Below, in pieces: positions 51,217 to 60,554 of a stretch of 64,000 nucleotides of DNA. The stretch comes from Streptomyces ambofaciens ATCC 23877 (GTDB lineage Bacteria > Actinomycetota > Actinomycetes > Streptomycetales > Streptomycetaceae): NCBI RefSeq assembly GCF_001267885.1, contig NZ_CP012382.1:6559001-6623000 (forward strand). The letters run 5' to 3'. Both the position numbers and the translations under genes were made by a program. The notes under the pieces were generated by a model. That model did not search any database and had not been told where the DNA came from. It saw only the letters and a program-made list of their open reading frames with translations. The stretch's first letter is position 1. Each line of letters starts with the position of its first letter.

Positions 51217-53429
51217 GCGTCCCCACCAACCTCCTCAGCGCGAACGTGGAGTCGGTGGAGACGGACGTGAGCGGGTGGACTGCGGGAGCGAACACAACGC
51301 TCTTCAAGTCCACCCGCTTCTACGCGGGGGCCGCCTCACTCGGGCTGCAAGCCTCCGCGGCTGGCACAGTGACGGCGACGACGGCATCACGCGTCGCCGT
51401 TACGGCCGGCAGCGTCTATCAGGCCTACGCCTACTTCGTGAACCTCGTTGCGATAGCGGGCCGGACGTCGACGATCCGCATCAGTTGGTACTCCGCCCCG
51501 ACCGGCGGGTCGGCGATATCGACGTCCACCAGCACAGCGACGACGCTGACCACCACGACGGAGTGGAACACCCCTCCGCCGCAGGTTACTGCCGCTGCAC
51601 CCGCTGGAGCCACTCACGCCGCCATCACCGTGACGGTCACCGGGCTGGGCTCCGGTGCTCAGGTGGCCGTGGACCGCATCACCTTCGGACTTCCGAACAA
51701 CAACCAGACGTACAACGTCATGCCCTACACGGCGTCGAGCGTGGAGGGGGACGCGTCCGAATGGACGGTCCTGGAGAACACCACCCTCACCCGCACCACA
51801 GCACTCGCCTTTGAGGGTTGGTACAGCCTCGTCCTGACGTCGACGGCCGCCGGGCAGATGCGCGCCATGGGCCCCGCCGTGTCGGTCACTCCCGGCACTA
51901 CGTACATGGCTCAGATGGTGGCGCGGAACGCCTCTCCGCCGATGCGCGTAGACATCTACTGGTACGACTCGGTAGGTACGCAGATCCTGACGACCACGGG
52001 CAACCCGTGGACTCTCAGCTCGTCGGCGTGGACCCCGTGCAACACGGTCGCCGTTGCTCCGCTCGACGCTGCAACCGCACGACTGGTCATCGCGCCCACC
52101 GCTACGGCCGGAGGCCAGGCGTGGACCTGCGACATCATGCGCTTCCTGAACCTGACGCCCGCCCTCGTGCCGGGGAACCTGATCCCCTACGCACAGAGTG
52201 ACGTGGAGGGCGGCATCACCGGGTGGACGGTGACCGGAGCAACGGCGACGCTCAGCACCGCCTACGCCTACAACGGCGACTACTCCGCAGCTATCGTCGC
52301 AGCCGGCGGAGATCTGACCATCGCCCTCGACGTCACGCCCGTGACTCCGATCATCCCCGGGCAGTCCTACCAACTGAAGGTGCCCACGAGGTCCCCCTCC
52401 GGCGCCCTTCCCTTCACCACGCGGTTCGAGTGGCTCGACGCTACTGGGGCCGTTCTTCGCGACCGGTGGCAGAGCTGGGTAGTCACTGACTCAAGTGGCT
52501 GGTACCTGGGACCCTCCGGCGACATTGCGCCGGAAGGCGCTGTCTCCGTCCGCGTGTCGGTCGGCCTCGTCGACGTGCCCGGCGGGCACACGTTCTACGT
52601 CGACCGGGTACAGATCGTCCCGGGAGGCCTCACTGTCGCTGCCACACCAGCAGCGGGAGGAGGAGCCGCCCTCGTGGTCAGCGGCCTGTCCTCTGGCGGG
52701 CCTGACTGGACATGGACCCTCGTCCGGCTGGACGGGGACGGAGGCACAGCTCCCGTCCGTGGATGGACGGGGGACCTCACCGACCAACCGGTAACCGGCG
52801 ACATCGCCGCCATCACCGACTACGAAGCGCCCCTTGGCGTGCCCGTCACGTGGCGCGTCACCATCACCTCCCCGTCCGGCGCCTCGTGGCGGAACTACAC
52901 CTGCGACCCGGTCACCCTGCTGGCGGACGACACGGACGTCTGGCTGAAAGACCCGGGTCTCCCGCAGCGCAGCGTCCAGCTAACCGTGGGCACGCCCATG
53001 CCGACGTGGCGCACGACCGCCCGCCAGGGCGTCAGTCAGGTCCGCGGCCGGCGACTACCCGTCGTCATCAGCGACGTGCGGGGCGGCAAAACCGGCGACC
53101 TCACAGTCGTCACGGAGACGACCGCGGAGCGCCAGGCCCTCGAATGGGTCCTGAGCGCCGGGAGCATCCTCCTCCTTCAGTGGCCCCCGGGCTGGGGGGA
53201 AGAGGACATGTACGTGTCCGTCGGTGACGTCAGTGCCGCACCGGTCGCCGATCACGCGGCGTTCCACGACCGGACATGGGTCCTCCCGCTGACGGAGGTC
53301 GACCGGCCCATCGGCGGCGTCACGGGCAGCGCGACCCGCACGTGGCAGCTCGTCAAGGACGCCGGGCCCACCTGGGCGGACGTCCTCTCCGGCAAGACAT
53401 CGTGGCTCGACATCTACACGGGAGCGTGA
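51213..53429 (+). CDS. Minor tail protein with three repeated carbohydrate-binding-like modules
   Basis: 738 aa. Three ~155-aa beta-sandwich modules start at about residues 7, 166 and 325, each with the pattern N(L/V)(L/M)xxxxxSVExxxxxW. The C-terminal third (WRTTARQGVSQVRGRRLPVV) is tail-hub-like. The modules resemble CBM-type jelly rolls and could bind cell-wall glycans during adsorption. Located downstream of the tape measure, where distal tail proteins reside. Confidence 0.8.
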   Translation: MSVPTNLLSANVESVETDVSGWTAGANTTLFKSTRFYAGAASLGLQASAAGTVTATTASRVAVTAGSVYQAYAYFVNLVAIAGRTSTIRISWYSAPTGGSAISTSTSTATTLTTTTEWNTPPPQVTAAAPAGATHAAITVTVTGLGSGAQVAVDRITFGLPNNNQTYNVMPYTASSVEGDASEWTVLENTTLTRTTALAFEGWYSLVLTSTAAGQMRAMGPAVSVTPGTTYMAQMVARNASPPMRVDIYWYDSVGTQILTTTGNPWTLSSSAWTPCNTVAVAPLDAATARLVIAPTATAGGQAWTCDIMRFLNLTPALVPGNLIPYAQSDVEGGITGWTVTGATATLSTAYAYNGDYSAAIVAAGGDLTIALDVTPVTPIIPGQSYQLKVPTRSPSGALPFTTRFEWLDATGAVLRDRWQSWVVTDSSGWYLGPSGDIAPEGAVSVRVSVGLVDVPGGHTFYVDRVQIVPGGLTVAATPAAGGGAALVVSGLSSGGPDWTWTLVRLDGDGGTAPVRGWTGDLTDQPVTGDIAAITDYEAPLGVPVTWRVTITSPSGASWRNYTCDPVTLLADDTDVWLKDPGLPQRSVQLTVGTPMPTWRTTARQGVSQVRGRRLPVVISDVRGGKTGDLTVVTETTAERQALEWVLSAGSILLLQWPPGWGEEDMYVSVGDVSAAPVADHAAFHDRTWVLPLTEVDRPIGGVTGSATRTWQLVKDAGPTWADVLSGKTSWLDIYTGA

Positions 53430-53436
53430 GGCACTG

Positions 53437-54549
53437 ATGTACCCCGTCAGCCCCACGTTCCTCCGAACCCTGGCGACATCCCACACGATGGTCGCCAGGG
53501 TCGACGCCTACTTCGGCGGTCAGCTCGTGCGCTCCAACCTCCCCTTCGACAGTGGCTCCGTCACCGTCGACCGCGGAAGCAAGAGCCGGCGCAAGCTGTC
53601 CCTCACCATCCCCGATCCCTCGCTCCTGCCCTGGGGTGAGACGGACGTACTCGCTCCCTACGGTCAACAGCTCGTCGTGTCCCGCGGCATTCGCTACACG
53701 AACGGCGCGGAGGAGTGGGTCCCACTCGGCACATTCCGCGTCGACAATCCGTCGGGTGACGTCCACCTAGGCCCGATAACCGTGTCGGGGACGTCGATGG
53801 AGTCGGCAATCATCGACGACAAGTTCCAAGTCCCGACCACCACTCGGGGATTGGGCGGATGCGTCGACGCAATGACGACGCTCATCCGTCAGACGCTCCC
53901 CAACGCCGTAGTCACGAACATGACGACCGGCAACCGCAATCCGAGTGTCGCCGTGGCGACGTGGGACGCCGGAAACGACCGTTGGGACGCCATCACGCAA
54001 ATCGCTCGCGCGATGAGTGCGGAGATATACGTCGATGCTCTGGACCGCTTCGTCGTCACCGACCTACCCGACGTCGTAAACGGTCCCGTTGCGTGGGACA
54101 TCACGGAGGGGGAGGGCGGAACGCTCATCTCTTCCGCGCGTTCTGTGTCACGAACGGGCGTTTACAACGCCGTTGTCGCGTCGGGCGAGAACAGTGCATC
54201 CGGGTCAGCTCCAGTAAGCGGTACCGCCCGCGACACTGACCCGGGAAGTCCGACGAGATGGGGCGGCCCATTCGGCAAGGTGACGAAGTTCATTTCGTCT
54301 GCCCTATGGATTACAGCGGGCGACTGCCTGAGCGCCGCGAATTTCGCTCTGTTCGACGCTACGGCGCCGAATGTAGAGACCTCTCTCGACTCCCTCCCCA
54401 ACCCCGCGTTGGAGGGTAACGACATCGTCCGCATTGCCCACGCAGGCCGAAAGGAGCGGTACCTAGTGCAGTCCCTGACGGTCCCTCTGACGGCCGACGC
54501 GGACTTCGCCGTGACTCTCCGCGGAGGGAAGGAGGACGAGGCCCCGTGA
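53437..54549 (+). CDS. Minor tail protein (DUF5047-like hub protein)
   Basis: 370 aa. Starts YPVSPTFLRTLATSHTMVAR and has PFDSGSVTVDRGSKSRRKL; the remainder is a mixed hub domain with ATWDAGNDRWDAITQIARAM. The pattern fits the DUF5047 family of actinophage tail proteins. Confidence 0.8.
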   Translation: MYPVSPTFLRTLATSHTMVARVDAYFGGQLVRSNLPFDSGSVTVDRGSKSRRKLSLTIPDPSLLPWGETDVLAPYGQQLVVSRGIRYTNGAEEWVPLGTFRVDNPSGDVHLGPITVSGTSMESAIIDDKFQVPTTTRGLGGCVDAMTTLIRQTLPNAVVTNMTTGNRNPSVAVATWDAGNDRWDAITQIARAMSAEIYVDALDRFVVTDLPDVVNGPVAWDITEGEGGTLISSARSVSRTGVYNAVVASGENSASGSAPVSGTARDTDPGSPTRWGGPFGKVTKFISSALWITAGDCLSAANFALFDATAPNVETSLDSLPNPALEGNDIVRIAHAGRKERYLVQSLTVPLTADADFAVTLRGGKEDEAP

Positions 54550-54800
54550 GGCTCTCCACACAGCTCAGAGACGCAGTTCAGCGCCTCGTAGTCCAGACCG
54601 TCGAGCAGCGCGCGGCGTCGTGGTTCCTGGCCAAGGTGACCGTCGTGAACGCCAACGGGACCGTCGACATCGACACCGCACGCGGACCCGTCGCGGGTGT
54701 CCGCCGGCTGAAGTCCTATTCCGCCCCGGCGGTGAACGACGTCGTCAAGGTGTCGCGTAACGCGGACGGCAATTGGATTGTCGACGGCGCTCTTGCCTGA
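54546..54800 (+). CDS. Small OB-fold-like tail protein
   Basis: 84 aa, overlapping the previous gene by 4 bp. The C-terminal part (VTVVNANGTVDIDTARG ... VVKVSRNADGNWIVDG) has the spacing of an OB-fold spike protein. Possible tail-tip component; family not certain. Confidence 0.65.
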   Translation: MRLSTQLRDAVQRLVVQTVEQRAASWFLAKVTVVNANGTVDIDTARGPVAGVRRLKSYSAPAVNDVVKVSRNADGNWIVDGALA

Positions 54801-54835
54801 TCTATTCGTAAAGCGCTGGAGGAGGCGCCACACAC

Positions 54836-55438
54836 ATGCCCCGTAAGGATCTGTACGGCCAGGGAATTCAGTCGCCGGTACTCGGCGACGCGCCAGACAT
54901 CGAAGAGGCCACTAAGGGCATCGTCGACGGCATCGTTCCTAAGACCATCATGCGTTTCGCCAACGCCAACGCGCGTTCTGCGGCGTTGTCAGGTGCCACG
55001 GCTCCCGTTCCGGGAATGGTCACCTACCTGATAGCTGAGGACCGCTTCGACAGACGGGACGGCGATAACGTTTGGCGACCGTTGTCCCCCGGGCCGTGGA
55101 AGCCGTTCTCGTTTGCGTCGGGCTACAGCGCGCACACCGGCGCGCCTGCCTATCGAATCATCAACGGTGAAGTCCAGCTCCGCGGAGTGGTGCGGAGGAC
55201 GAATGGCGCGGACCTGGTGCTGAATACCGAAACGTCGCTCGGAACGCTCCCGGCGGAAGCCCGTCCGACGGCCTGGCGCTACTTCCTAGCCCCGACGCAG
55301 TTCACCAACGTCAGCGGCGTCAGCTATTTCAGCGCCCGAATCGGCGTGGCCCCCGACGGCACCATCAACTACATTATGCCGCTCAAGTCTTCGAGTAACT
55401 GGATTGGCCTCGACGTCGTCCGCTTCTCTCTCGACTAA
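54836..55438 (+). CDS. Minor tail or receptor-binding protein
   Basis: 200 aa. After a short N-terminal segment (GIQSPVLGDAPDIEEATKGI) comes a beta-rich domain (PFSFASGYSAHTGAPAYRII, LGTLPAEARPT) like the C-terminal domains of siphovirus fibres. Located at the end of the tail operon. Confidence 0.7.
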   Translation: MPRKDLYGQGIQSPVLGDAPDIEEATKGIVDGIVPKTIMRFANANARSAALSGATAPVPGMVTYLIAEDRFDRRDGDNVWRPLSPGPWKPFSFASGYSAHTGAPAYRIINGEVQLRGVVRRTNGADLVLNTETSLGTLPAEARPTAWRYFLAPTQFTNVSGVSYFSARIGVAPDGTINYIMPLKSSSNWIGLDVVRFSLD

Positions 55439-55458
55439 ACGCCACCACACACCGCATC

Positions 55459-55487
55459 ACGCCCCGCAGCGACGGGGCCTTTTTCAT
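55459..55487 (+). terminator. Terminator between tail and lysis genes
   Basis: GCCCCG/CGGGGC stem followed by TTTTT (about 55461-55486), just 20 bp beyond the tail gene stop. Confidence 0.8.
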
Positions 55488-55506
55488 GCCCTGGAGGGGA
55501 TCGCGC

Positions 55507-56688
55507 ATGCCCGAAATATGGATCACGGAAGCGGAGCGGCTGGGAGACGGCAGCATCGGCGGATCGATGGACACCCCGTCGGCGCCACCCCGCGTCGTCT
55601 GGCACACCACGGAGTCGGGCGCCGGTAACACAGCCTTCAACGCCGTCGGCTCCTACCTCATCCGCGCGGCCTCTGAGCCGCACATCCTCTACGACCCCAC
55701 CACGGACCGCCTGGCGCAGTACGGCCCACTGAATCAGTCGGCGCGAGCCCTGGCGAACGACGGGTCGACGAGGACGAACCGCACCGGACGCGTCTGCATC
55801 CAGATCGAGGTACTCGCCCGCGCCGGCAAGCCCTTCACCAGCTACTGGAAGCCGGGCCCAAACTTCCGCGCCCTCATGCGCGCCATCCGCTCGTGGGGAG
55901 TCCCGGACACCTGGCCCGCCGGCTCCTGCGCCCCCGGCGCCTCTCGCCCCCGCACCACGTGGGCGACGAGAGGAGGGCACTACGGTCACTGCCACATCCC
56001 GGGTAACGATCACTGGGACCCGGGCAACATCGACCGTTCCGCCATCCTGAAGGCCGCGGGAGGAAGCGGCACGGCTCCGCAGGGCGGCAGCTCCGGCGGC
56101 TCGTCCGTCGCCCGCTATCAGGTGACGATCGGTGGCCTGAAGTACGGCTACGGCGCCGAGGGCGCGCACGTGACGGCCGTGGGCAAGGCTCTCGTCGCGC
56201 AGGGATGCTCCGCCTACTCCGACGGCCCGGGGCCGAAGTGGACTGACGCGGATACCAAGAGCTACCAGAAGTGGCAACGCAAGCTGGGCTACTCCGGCAC
56301 CGACGCCGACGGAGTCCCGGGGGAGTCCTCCCTGAAGCGGCTACTGGGCACCCTGCCCGGAGCCTCGAAGCCGGCAGCTCCGAAGCCTCCGGCGAAGCCC
56401 ACCGTCGACCTGTCCAACGTGGTCGCTGCGGCACGTCGTGACCCGGGCCTCCGCCAGGGCGGCACGACCCACGCGGCTGACGTCCGCATCGTCGAAGCAG
56501 CGCTGAAGGCGGAGGGCCTCCTCTCCTCGACCTACGCGGGCGACGGCTCCTTCGGCTCGACGACCGTTGCGGCGTACCGCAAGTGGCAGCAGCGATGCGG
56601 CTACACCGGCTCCGCGGCCGACGGGATTCCCGGCGAGGCGTCCCTCGAAAAGCTGGGCGCGGAGCGCGGCTTCAAGGTCAAGGCGTGA
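55507..56688 (+). CDS. Endolysin: amidase with two peptidoglycan-binding domains
   Basis: 393 aa from the ATG at 55507 (RBS CTGGAGGGG). The N-terminal zinc amidase has its His residues in VVWHTTESG and YGHCHIPGNDHWDPG. Two C-terminal PG_binding_1-like repeats follow (QKWQRKLGYSGTDADGVPGE near 245 and RKWQQRCGYTGSAADGIPGE near 360). It cleaves the bond between muramic acid and the peptide in host cell wall. Confidence 0.92.
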   Translation: MPEIWITEAERLGDGSIGGSMDTPSAPPRVVWHTTESGAGNTAFNAVGSYLIRAASEPHILYDPTTDRLAQYGPLNQSARALANDGSTRTNRTGRVCIQIEVLARAGKPFTSYWKPGPNFRALMRAIRSWGVPDTWPAGSCAPGASRPRTTWATRGGHYGHCHIPGNDHWDPGNIDRSAILKAAGGSGTAPQGGSSGGSSVARYQVTIGGLKYGYGAEGAHVTAVGKALVAQGCSAYSDGPGPKWTDADTKSYQKWQRKLGYSGTDADGVPGESSLKRLLGTLPGASKPAAPKPPAKPTVDLSNVVAAARRDPGLRQGGTTHAADVRIVEAALKAEGLLSSTYAGDGSFGSTTVAAYRKWQQRCGYTGSAADGIPGEASLEKLGAERGFKVKA

Positions 56689-56695
56689 GCGCCTC

Positions 56696-56998
56696 GTGGA
56701 AATCCTGATCGCCATCATCGGCGCCATCGGCGTCATGGGTGCGGCGGCAGTGACGGCGTCCATCCCCCTCATCAACCGCCGCACACGCGGGGCTGTGGAG
56801 GCGGAGGGCGTCGTCACCCGGGAGGCCGTGGCGGAAGCCGTCACGGCCCTTGGGTCCCAGCTCAATGCCCGCATCGAAGACGTCCGCGACGACCTCGACG
56901 AGGTCCGCGAAAACCTAGCGCGCGTCCGCGAATGGCAGGCCGGCCACGACGCCGAACACCTGCTCATCGGACGCACCCAGCCACCACGAGGAGAATGA
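56696..56998 (+). CDS. Holin-like membrane protein with coiled coil
   Basis: 100 aa from a GTG at 56696. One N-terminal membrane helix (ILIAIIGAIGVMGAAAVTAS) and a long charged coiled coil (RIEDVRDDLDEVRENLARVR). Location directly after the endolysin suggests a holin or spanin-like function. A second holin candidate is at 59357. Confidence 0.68.
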   Translation: MEILIAIIGAIGVMGAAAVTASIPLINRRTRGAVEAEGVVTREAVAEAVTALGSQLNARIEDVRDDLDEVRENLARVREWQAGHDAEHLLIGRTQPPRGE

Positions 56999-58663
56999 AT
57001 GGCCATCCCCGCCGGCATCGCGACGGTTGTCGTCACGGGCCGATACATCCGCCCCGACGGGTCGCCACTGACGGGGACCGTCACCTTCGAACCACCTCCG
57101 CGCCTGACCTTCCCCGACGCTGACACCATCAGCGCGGGCGCTGCCACGGTGGCGCTGGACGGTGACGGCGCGTTCCTGGTGACGCTCATTGCGACCGACG
57201 TCCCCGGGATGCAGCCGGAGGACTGGACGTACACCGTCACTGAGCGCATGGCCAGAGCGCCAGAGCGCACCTACCACGTCGCACTTCCCTCCGCCACGCC
57301 TGCCGTCGACCTGGCGGACATCGCCCCCGCAGACCCTGCGCACGGAGATTACGTCCTCATCACCGGCCCCGCGGGGGCGGACGGGGAGGACGGCACGCAG
57401 CTCCTGAGCGCCTCTGGCGCACCGACGAACGGACAGGGCGCCGACGGTGATTTCTACGTCGACACCACGCCCGGGGACCCGACGCTCTACGGCCCGAAGG
57501 CGGGGGGCACTTGGCCCACGGCCGGCATCTCCTTGGGACGTCAGCCCGACAGAGGCGTCTACGTTCCGCGCGGCTGGGGCGAGCACTGGCGGGCGAAGAG
57601 AGACGCTGCCGCAGCGGGCAAGGCAAAGATCATCTTCATGGGTGACTCCGTGACGAAGGGCTACTACGTCAGCAACCTCGTCACGAAGAGCTACCCGGGC
57701 GTTATCCGGACCGCCCTCCAGACCGCCTACGGCGACGGTGGGTCGGGCCTCTACTCCGTGAACCGGTCCGCGGCCATCGTCGGCGCGAAGCCGGAGGCCG
57801 TGGCTGCGTGGTCGGCCAACGGCTCCATCATCGCCACCACGGGCACGTGGACGGATACCGACCTCTACTACGGCCCCGGCATCTCCAGCATCTACGCGAC
57901 GGCTGCGGCAACCGCCACGTTCTCCGTGCGCGGAACCACGCTCAAGATCTACACCCTGGCGGGCGTCAACACCCCGAACGCCGGCTACACGTACTCCATC
58001 GACGGAGGCGCTCCCGTCGCAGTCCCTGACCCGGGCCTCTCCTCCGGGTCGACGAGGACGACGACCGTCACCGGCCTCTCCGCCGGAAACCACACCGTGG
58101 TCATCTCCTACAACGGCTCCGCTGGAGCCCGACTCCAGCTCATCGGCGTCAGTGCCGAGAACAGCACGGGCGTGGTGGTCGACAACGCGGGACGCTCCGG
58201 AGTCCGCTCTGACCACTACGCCGTCAGCGGCACGGGCAACACCCTATGGCACGGCGGCAGTCTCAACCCCGCTGACCTCGTCGTCTACTCCCTGGGGCTG
58301 AACGACGCCAACCAGAGCGTCGCGCTCGACACGTGGGCGAACAACACGTATCAGATCCTGAACACCATCAAGGGCGCGGGGAACGGTGCGACGGATCTCC
58401 TGATCCTCCTCCAGCACCGCGGGAGCTTCGCGAGCACCCCGTACTCGCAGTACGGCGCCAGGGCGCGGGGCATCGCGGAGGAGTACGGAGCCGCCCTCAT
58501 CAACCTCTGGCCGATGGGGCGCAACAATTACACCTACTGGAGTGAGCTGGGCTACTGGGGCACCGCAACCAACCCCGGAGCGGCAGGGGCGGACACGGTC
58601 CACCCTTCCGACGCCGGCCACCAGTACATCGCGGACCAAGTGCTCCCTCTACTGATGTCCTAG
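56999..58663 (+). CDS. SGNH-hydrolase tail fibre/esterase
   Basis: 554 aa. The N-terminal ~180 residues are fibre-like with a collagen-like GPAGADGEDG stretch. The C-terminal domain is SGNH hydrolase: FMGDSVTKG (Ser), VVYSLGLNDAN (Asn) and DTVHPSDAGH (Asp/His). It probably deacetylates or de-esterifies surface glycans of the host. Unusually, it lies downstream of the lysis genes. Confidence 0.85.
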   Translation: MAIPAGIATVVVTGRYIRPDGSPLTGTVTFEPPPRLTFPDADTISAGAATVALDGDGAFLVTLIATDVPGMQPEDWTYTVTERMARAPERTYHVALPSATPAVDLADIAPADPAHGDYVLITGPAGADGEDGTQLLSASGAPTNGQGADGDFYVDTTPGDPTLYGPKAGGTWPTAGISLGRQPDRGVYVPRGWGEHWRAKRDAAAAGKAKIIFMGDSVTKGYYVSNLVTKSYPGVIRTALQTAYGDGGSGLYSVNRSAAIVGAKPEAVAAWSANGSIIATTGTWTDTDLYYGPGISSIYATAAATATFSVRGTTLKIYTLAGVNTPNAGYTYSIDGGAPVAVPDPGLSSGSTRTTTVTGLSAGNHTVVISYNGSAGARLQLIGVSAENSTGVVVDNAGRSGVRSDHYAVSGTGNTLWHGGSLNPADLVVYSLGLNDANQSVALDTWANNTYQILNTIKGAGNGATDLLILLQHRGSFASTPYSQYGARARGIAEEYGAALINLWPMGRNNYTYWSELGYWGTATNPGAAGADTVHPSDAGHQYIADQVLPLLMS

Positions 58664-58711
58664 AAGATCTTCGCTCCTCTGCGTCACATCCGTCCCGGAT
58701 TACGACACAAC
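58663..58711 (+). promoter_or_regulatory. Promoter-like repeat P3
   Basis: GAAAGATCTTC-like palindrome GAAGATCTTC (58663-58672), GTCACA (58683-58688), 17-base spacer, CACAAC (58706-58711). It matches P2 almost base for base and lies 34 bp upstream of the dNMP kinase gene. Confidence 0.6.
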
Positions 58712-58744
58712 CCCAGAGACAGGACGCAGAGGGGATGAGGACGC

Positions 58745-59341
58745 ATGAACATCGGCATCATCGGCCGCGCACGGGTCGGCAAGGACACCGCCGGCAAGTG
58801 GCTCGTCGACAACCGCGGGTACCGGCGGGTCGCCTTTGCGGACGCGCTGAAGGAAGCGGCGCTGAAGGTGGACCCGATCATCGGTTGCTTCGCCGACGAG
58901 GACACGCACGCTGCGACAACCGTGCGGCTGGGGGAGATCGTCCGCACGCTTGGCTGGGAGCTGGCCAAGGAAACTCCCGAAGTCCGCCGCTTCCTCCAGG
59001 AACTCGGCGCAGCCGTTCGCGCCATCGACGAGGACTTCTGGCTCCGTGCCGCGATGAAGACGGTCATGGAGGCCAACGACGGCGGTGTCCCCGTGGTCAT
59101 CACCGACGTCCGCTACCCCAACGAGGCTGCGTCCCTGAAGCGCGCCGGCTTCCGCCTCGTCTACATGGAGCGCCCTGGGGTGCCTCGGATGGACCACGCG
59201 TCGGAAAACTCCCTGACACCTGCGGACGCCGACGACTACATCCACAACGCGGGCGACGTCGACGAACTTCACCGCATGGTCGAAGCCCTGTGGGACGACG
59301 TCTACCGCGTCGAGTCCGCCCGCCATGTCAACCGCCTCTAA
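58745..59341 (+). CDS. Deoxynucleoside monophosphate kinase
   Basis: 198 aa with P-loop GRARVGKDTAGKW and a mononucleotide-kinase layout (FWLRAAMKTVMEANDGGVPV, VVITDVRYPNEA). Such phage enzymes phosphorylate dNMPs to raise nucleotide supply for replication. It follows promoter-like repeat P3. Confidence 0.85.
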   Translation: MNIGIIGRARVGKDTAGKWLVDNRGYRRVAFADALKEAALKVDPIIGCFADEDTHAATTVRLGEIVRTLGWELAKETPEVRRFLQELGAAVRAIDEDFWLRAAMKTVMEANDGGVPVVITDVRYPNEAASLKRAGFRLVYMERPGVPRMDHASENSLTPADADDYIHNAGDVDELHRMVEALWDDVYRVESARHVNRL

Positions 59342-59356
59342 CCACGAAAGGCACTC

Positions 59357-59605
59357 ATGTTGAAGAAGCTCCGCACCTACCTGAACGACCTCACCCTCCG
59401 GGCCTACGTCCGTGCTCAGATCTTCGCCGCGCAGGAGCCCGTCCGCCTGCGTGCGGCCCTGACGTCGCTCGCCCTGGCCGGCGCAGTCTTCGTCCCCGGC
59501 CTGGCGCAGGAACACACTGCGTCGATGGTCGGCGGTGTAGCGGCCGTCGTCCTGCCCGTCCTCGTCGGTGAGAACGCCCGACGGAAGGTGACGCCGACGG
59601 AGTAA
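59357..59605 (+). CDS. Small membrane protein, holin candidate
   Basis: 82 aa, two predicted membrane helices (LRAALTSLALAGAVFVPGLA and SMVGGVAAVVLPVLVG) and a short basic tail. The size and topology are those of class II holins. It lies apart from the endolysin but before a terminator. Confidence 0.65.
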   Translation: MLKKLRTYLNDLTLRAYVRAQIFAAQEPVRLRAALTSLALAGAVFVPGLAQEHTASMVGGVAAVVLPVLVGENARRKVTPTE

Positions 59606-59628
59606 CAACTGAGCTGCACTGAAAGCAT

Positions 59629-59669
59629 CTGAGCCCCCTGGTTCTTCGGAGCCAGGGGGCTTTTTGCGT
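59629..59669 (+). terminator. Terminator after the membrane protein gene
   Basis: GCCCCCTGG pairs with CCAGGGGGC, followed by TTTTT. Closes the dNMP kinase-holin unit. Confidence 0.85.
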
Positions 59670-59762
59670 TGTGGCGAAAGACGCTATACAAACGCCCGTT
59701 CGAATCCCGCACCGGCCATCTCTTCATATCAAGGGAGGAGAGGGCTTTCATGCACACCGCAC

Positions 59763-59779
59763 GCGTAAAACGACTCACG
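59763..59779 (+). repeat. 17-mer repeat, copy 3
   Basis: GCGTAAAACGACTCACG, one mismatch from copies 1 and 2. It lies 57 bp upstream of the SprT-like start. Confidence 0.7.
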
Positions 59780-59835
59780 TGCTTGACCAGAACTTGGGAG
59801 GTTGTGTGGTCGACATACGTCCTATACTCCGCGAC

Positions 59836-60462
59836 ATGCCGACCTCACCCGGCCCGCTTCTATCCGCTGTCAGCACGCTATGGCAGCGACTAAGGAGCAA
59901 CGTGCCAGATCTACCCGACATTGTCCCCGCCGTGTCGCCGACCACCCGGCGACTGGACCACGGCCAAGAGCGGTGGGCACGCGACGAGGAGGGACGAGTA
60001 TCGGGCCTCGTTCTTACCGTCGATGTGCTGCAAGAGGGCCCTGAGTGCGCCCTAGACATGATCCTCCACGATGCGGCGCACATACTGTGCTGGACGCGGG
60101 GGATCGCTGAGACGACCATGCACGGCGTCTACCACAACGCCCAGTTCCTGACGGCCGCGGAGGAGGTGGGACTGACATGGCCGGAGGACGCCACACGCGT
60201 GCGTGGGAAGGGCTATCACACGCCCGTCCTCACCCCTGAGACAAAGGAGCGGTACGCGGAGAACATGAGGGAGCTGGAGGAGGCTATCCCTCTCGTCCTT
60301 CCGCATCTGGAGTTGCCGCCGACGTCGAACCGAGGCCGCGTCGATCGCCTCACGCTCCGCTGCAAGTGCAAGCCGGCACGGAGCTTCCGTATCTCCCGGA
60401 CCATCGCAGCTCAGGGAGCTATTCACTGCGCCGTATGCGATAACGATTTCACGGAGGACTGA
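59836..60462 (+). CDS. SprT-like zinc metallopeptidase
   Basis: 208 aa from the ATG at 59836, 7 bases after a TATACT -10 (59823-59828), so likely leaderless. The catalytic motif is HDAAH instead of the usual HEAAH, followed by GVYHNAQFLTAAEEVGL. The C-terminus has zinc-ribbon Cys (CKCK...CAVC). SprT-like proteins of phages may remove DNA-bound proteins. The E-to-D change may weaken catalysis. Confidence 0.78.
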   Translation: MPTSPGPLLSAVSTLWQRLRSNVPDLPDIVPAVSPTTRRLDHGQERWARDEEGRVSGLVLTVDVLQEGPECALDMILHDAAHILCWTRGIAETTMHGVYHNAQFLTAAEEVGLTWPEDATRVRGKGYHTPVLTPETKERYAENMRELEEAIPLVLPHLELPPTSNRGRVDRLTLRCKCKPARSFRISRTIAAQGAIHCAVCDNDFTED

Positions 60463-60554
60463 TCAACTAGAGCTACCGTGGGGTAAGGTCTCCCTAAAGT
60501 CAGTGCTTCACGGTACTCTGCCTCTGGCGGAGGTGCGTCTAGGGAGAGGTCGAG

